Assembly: GCA_024803745.1 (NCBI GenBank)
Contig: JANJXV010000037.1
Location: 10,059,001 to 10,123,000 of the forward strand
Direction: 5' to 3'
From: Megascapheus bottae
Lineage: Eukaryota; Chordata; Mammalia; Rodentia; Geomyidae
DNA: 64,000 nucleotides
Numbering within the stretch: position 1 is the stretch's first letter; each line of letters starts with the position of its first letter. The notes below the pieces were generated by a model. The model had not been told where the DNA came from. It was given only the letters and a program-made list of their open reading frames with translations, and did not search any database. Positions 55,553 through 64,000 of this stretch are shown here, one piece after another. A program made the translations under genes and the position numbers.

Positions 55553-55689
55553 AATTTCATTTTACAGTCCCTACATATGCCAAGTCTTGGAGGTTTCCCT
55601 GTAGAATCATAGTAAAACCTCTTGCTCTTGAAATGGACAGCTAGGCATATTTATGATGATCCCATTTGAAATATTTTACTATTTTAGGT

Positions 55690-55772
55690 CCAAGACCAGG
55701 ACTCAAACTCAGTATCTGATGATTTTGCTCATTGGCTAGCACTCGACCAACTGAGCCATGCCTCCAATCCAT
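55690..55772 (-). repeat. ID/Geo-like tRNA-derived fragment
   Basis: Antisense 'ggactcaaactcagtatctg...gctagcactcgaccaactga'. Confidence 0.55.
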
Positions 55773-55789
55773 CATTTGGAGTGTTTTTT

Positions 55790-56008
55790 TTTTTAACTTT
55801 TATTTATTTATTTATTTTTTGCAAGTCTTGGGGATTGAACTCTGGGCCTAAGCACTGTCCTCGGGCTTTCTCAAGGCCAGAGCTCTACCACTTGAGCTAC
55901 AGCACCACTTACAGCTTTTTCTATGTATGCAGTATTCCAAGAAATTGAAACCCGGTCTTTGTACATGCTAGGAAAGCACTCTACCACTAGGTCCAACTCC
56001 CAGCCCCC
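55790..56008 (-). repeat. IDL-Geo SINE
   Basis: Full antisense copy with (TTTA)n tail; left monomer 'gctaggaaagcactctacca'. Confidence 0.92.
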
Positions 56009-56311
56009 ACTTAGAGTTTTAAAAAGGCCAAGGTTAGGGAAGAGCCTAGATCCTGGCTTCTCACTCCCTTATATTTACTGCATGCAAATCATGGCTATAT
56101 TTCACTACAAACTCATTTGTCAGAACTTTCTTTTAGATGGGAACGCCTAGGTTTTATCTGATCCCTCTTGAGAATCTGTCTTTCAGGAAGTACCACCTAC
56201 ATTCAATGTGCCCCTTAAAATCAGAGACACTGAAAAACTTAGGTAAAATCAGTTTCTTGGGTACTTAACCACTCTCCAAAACAGTGTCTTCAACTCTAGG
56301 TTTCTTTTGTT

Positions 56312-56412
56312 GCTTGTGCCAGTCTTAGGGCTTGAACTCAGGGATCTTGCTTAGCTTTTTCCCCCTCAAGGCTGGCATTTTACCACTTGAACCACATTTA
56401 TACTTCCCAGTT
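56312..56412 (-). repeat. Geo monomer fragment
   Basis: Antisense Geo ('cagtcttagggcttgaactc', 'ttaccacttgaaccac') without left half. Confidence 0.78.
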
Positions 56413-56445
56413 TTAAGTTCTGATAAAGCTTCTTCATTATTTTTA

Positions 56446-56640
56446 TTTTTTTGCCAGTCCTGGGGCTTGAACTCAGGGCCTGAGCACTATCCTTGGACTT
56501 TTCTCAAGGTTAGTGCTCTACCACTTGAGCCACAGCACTGGTTCCAGCTTTTTTCTATGTATGTGGTAATGAGGAATTGAACCAGGGTCTTCATGCATGC
56601 TAGGCAAGCACTCTACCACTAGGCCAAACTCCCGGCCCAT
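56446..56640 (-). repeat. IDL-Geo SINE
   Basis: Full antisense copy; flanks share ttatttttat (approximate duplication). Confidence 0.93.
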
Positions 56641-56946
56641 TCTTTGTTATTTTTATCAGTTGGTGGTTCTCAAGTGTGAAACTTCTTCTGATCCTATTGT
56701 TTGCTTCAAAGAAAACAATGAAATAGTAAAGTTTCTTGAGATTCAAGCAGGGAAGCCTAGAATTGTAATCATGTGAACTTGAGATAAACTATATTGATGC
56801 ATCAGTTTTTAGAATATAACCAATCATATGTTTAATATTGAAATATTTTGTATAGTGATTTTTGCCAAGAACCTTATAGAGCAAGTTCTTCCAAGTCTTT
56901 TCATATCCTTTCCATATCATGGAAGCGACAAAAATGATAAAAACGG

Positions 56947-57146
56947 ATGGCTGAGAGTGTGACCTAGTGGTAGAGTGCTTGCGTAGCACACACAAAGACC
57001 TGGGTTTGATTCCTTGATGCCACATTCACAGAAAAAGCTAGAAGTGGTGCTGTGACTCAAGTGGTAGAGCTCTAGCCTTGAGAAAGCCCAAAGATAGTGC
57101 TCAGGCCCTGAGTCCAAGCCCCAAGACTGGAAAAAGAAAAAAAAAA
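56947..57146 (+). repeat. IDL-Geo SINE
   Basis: Full copy; the only plus-strand SINE in 55.2-58.1 kb. Confidence 0.9.
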
Positions 57147-57431
57147 GATGAAATGGAAAAATCCACAAAGAAACATTCAAACTTCCACTTCCAAAAGCTG
57201 AGGGAAATATAGACCTGAGACCTCTGATTCAAGACTAGGTGGTTCTCTTTAGTCAGATGATCTCCTTTTCTAGGCAGTCCCAATGAAACGTTCCTGAAGG
57301 ACCCCATACCATGCCATGTTTTTATGGGTAACTTCCATTCCACTCACTAGGAAAGTTTTGAAAAGGATTTTTCAAAACACAGCTTCTGTTTTCTGCAGAG
57401 ATTCTCTCTCATTTTTTTGTCATAGACTTTT

Positions 57432-57656
57432 TAACAGTTTTTTTTCCCATGGGTCATAGGGCTTGAACTCTGGCCCTGGGTGCTGTCCCCAAGCTACTGC
57501 CCTACCCCTGGAGCCCCAGCCCTACTTCTCATTTTCTAGTGATTAGGTGGAAATAAGTCTCACAGCATTTAGTGCCTGGGCTGGCTTTGAACTGTGATCC
57601 TCACATCTCAGCCTCCTGAGTAGCTAGGATGACAAGAGTGAGCCATGGCACCTGGC
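57432..57656 (-). repeat. Composite SINE with duplication
   Basis: tgtcatagac flanks it at 57418-57427 and 57657-57666. Geo, linker and head all present in antisense. This copy fixes the ends of the composite family. Confidence 0.9.
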
Positions 57657-57826
57657 TGTCATAGACACTTTTGTAAGCCTTTGACCCCAACCCAACTTCA
57701 AACTTACAACGACAGAAATCAAAGTCTTCCACAGAAAAGGAGTATGATTCGTGGGAGTTTTCTTTCAGTTAAATGTGATGACAAGAAGATAGACAGAAAA
57801 ACTATAAAATATTCGCTCTCTCTCTC

Positions 57827-57891
57827 ATATATATATTTATATATATAGTATGTGTATATATATATTTATATATATATATATATATGTATAT
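57827..57891. repeat. (TA)n microsatellite
   Basis: AT run with interruptions, ending at the 3' tail of the next minus-strand SINE. Confidence 0.93.
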
Positions 57892-57892
57892 T

Positions 57893-58126
57893 TGTTGTTG
57901 CTGTTGTTGGTCCTGAGCTTGAACTCTGGGCTTGGGTGCTGTCCCTAAGCTTCTTTTTGCCCAAGGCCTAGTACTCTACCACTGTGCCACTTCCAGTTAT
58001 TTTTTTCCCTTAATTGTAGATATGAGTCTTGTGGACTTTCCTGCCTGGGCTGGCTTTGAACTGCAATCCATAGATCTCAGCTTTCTGAGTAACTAGGATT
58101 ATAAGCATGTGCCACTAATGCCCAGC
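57893..58126 (-). repeat. Composite SINE
   Basis: Antisense Geo with (TTG)n tail, linker and head ('ggattataagcatgtgccac'). The last repeat before the clean right-hand block. Confidence 0.85.
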
Positions 58127-58314
58127 AAAAATAAAACAGAACACGGAGAGTTTTCAGTGTGAGAATACACTTAATGTTATGATAATGATCACAAATAACA
58201 GGCAAGTGGAAGTATACTAGGTACTAAAAAGCGTTTCCCTGTATGAGAAAAAGGGCGGGGGGAAGCCCCTGCTCCCTTCCCCCAAAAGCACTGAAACAAA
58301 AGACTGAGCTGTTT

Positions 58315-64000
<5,686 letters not shown>

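Overview
The window is mammalian nuclear DNA, most likely from a geomyoid rodent (kangaroo rat, pocket mouse or pocket gopher). The main evidence is a dimeric SINE present in several dozen copies. Its left half resembles the tRNA-Ala/ID family (A box tggcctagtggt, B box ggttcgattcc). Its right half holds 'gctcaagtggtagag' and 'gagttcaagcccc' and ends in an A tail. From memory this matches IDL-Geo, reported only from Geomyoidea. A second abundant SINE joins a 7SL/B1-like head to the same right half. B1, ID, B1-ID, MIR, L2-like, MaLR LTR and L1 copies fill most of the rest.

No protein-coding gene can be called with confidence. The longest open frames lie in CpG islands, SINEs or low-complexity DNA, with overlapping frames equally open. 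The one recognisable coding remnant is a dead L1 ORF2 C-terminus (about 53.7-54.2 kb).

Layout. 0-3.5 kb: SINEs and single-copy DNA with a few unproven exon candidates. 3.59-4.4 kb: CpG-island promoter with a full CRE and GC boxes, probably firing leftward out of the window. 4.4-28 kb: a graveyard of SINEs and old L1 with many microsatellites, several of them at SINE 3' tails. 28-38.2 kb: GC-richer and poor in lineage-specific SINEs, with MIR/L2 relics, two orphan CpG islands (29.25-29.87 and 35.75-36.37 kb) and three CTCF-like motifs (29.65 +, 36.27 -, 37.44 +). 38.2-58.1 kb: SINEs and L1 again, with several nested insertions, one MaLR LTR split by an L1, and a dense run of minus-strand SINEs at 55.2-58.1 kb. 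58.13-64 kb: 5.9 kb of AT-rich DNA with no recognisable repeat, opening on its left with two minus-strand AATAAA signals. It reads as the long 3' UTR of a minus-strand gene whose coding part lies beyond the right edge.

Thus the window looks like an intergenic interval between two leftward-transcribed genes, with a possible CTCF/CpG regulatory hub in the middle. I found no evidence of a new biological system. The most informative observations are the composite SINE architecture, the long clean 3' UTR block, the CTCF/CpG hub, and the inverted-repeat and nested L1 structures.
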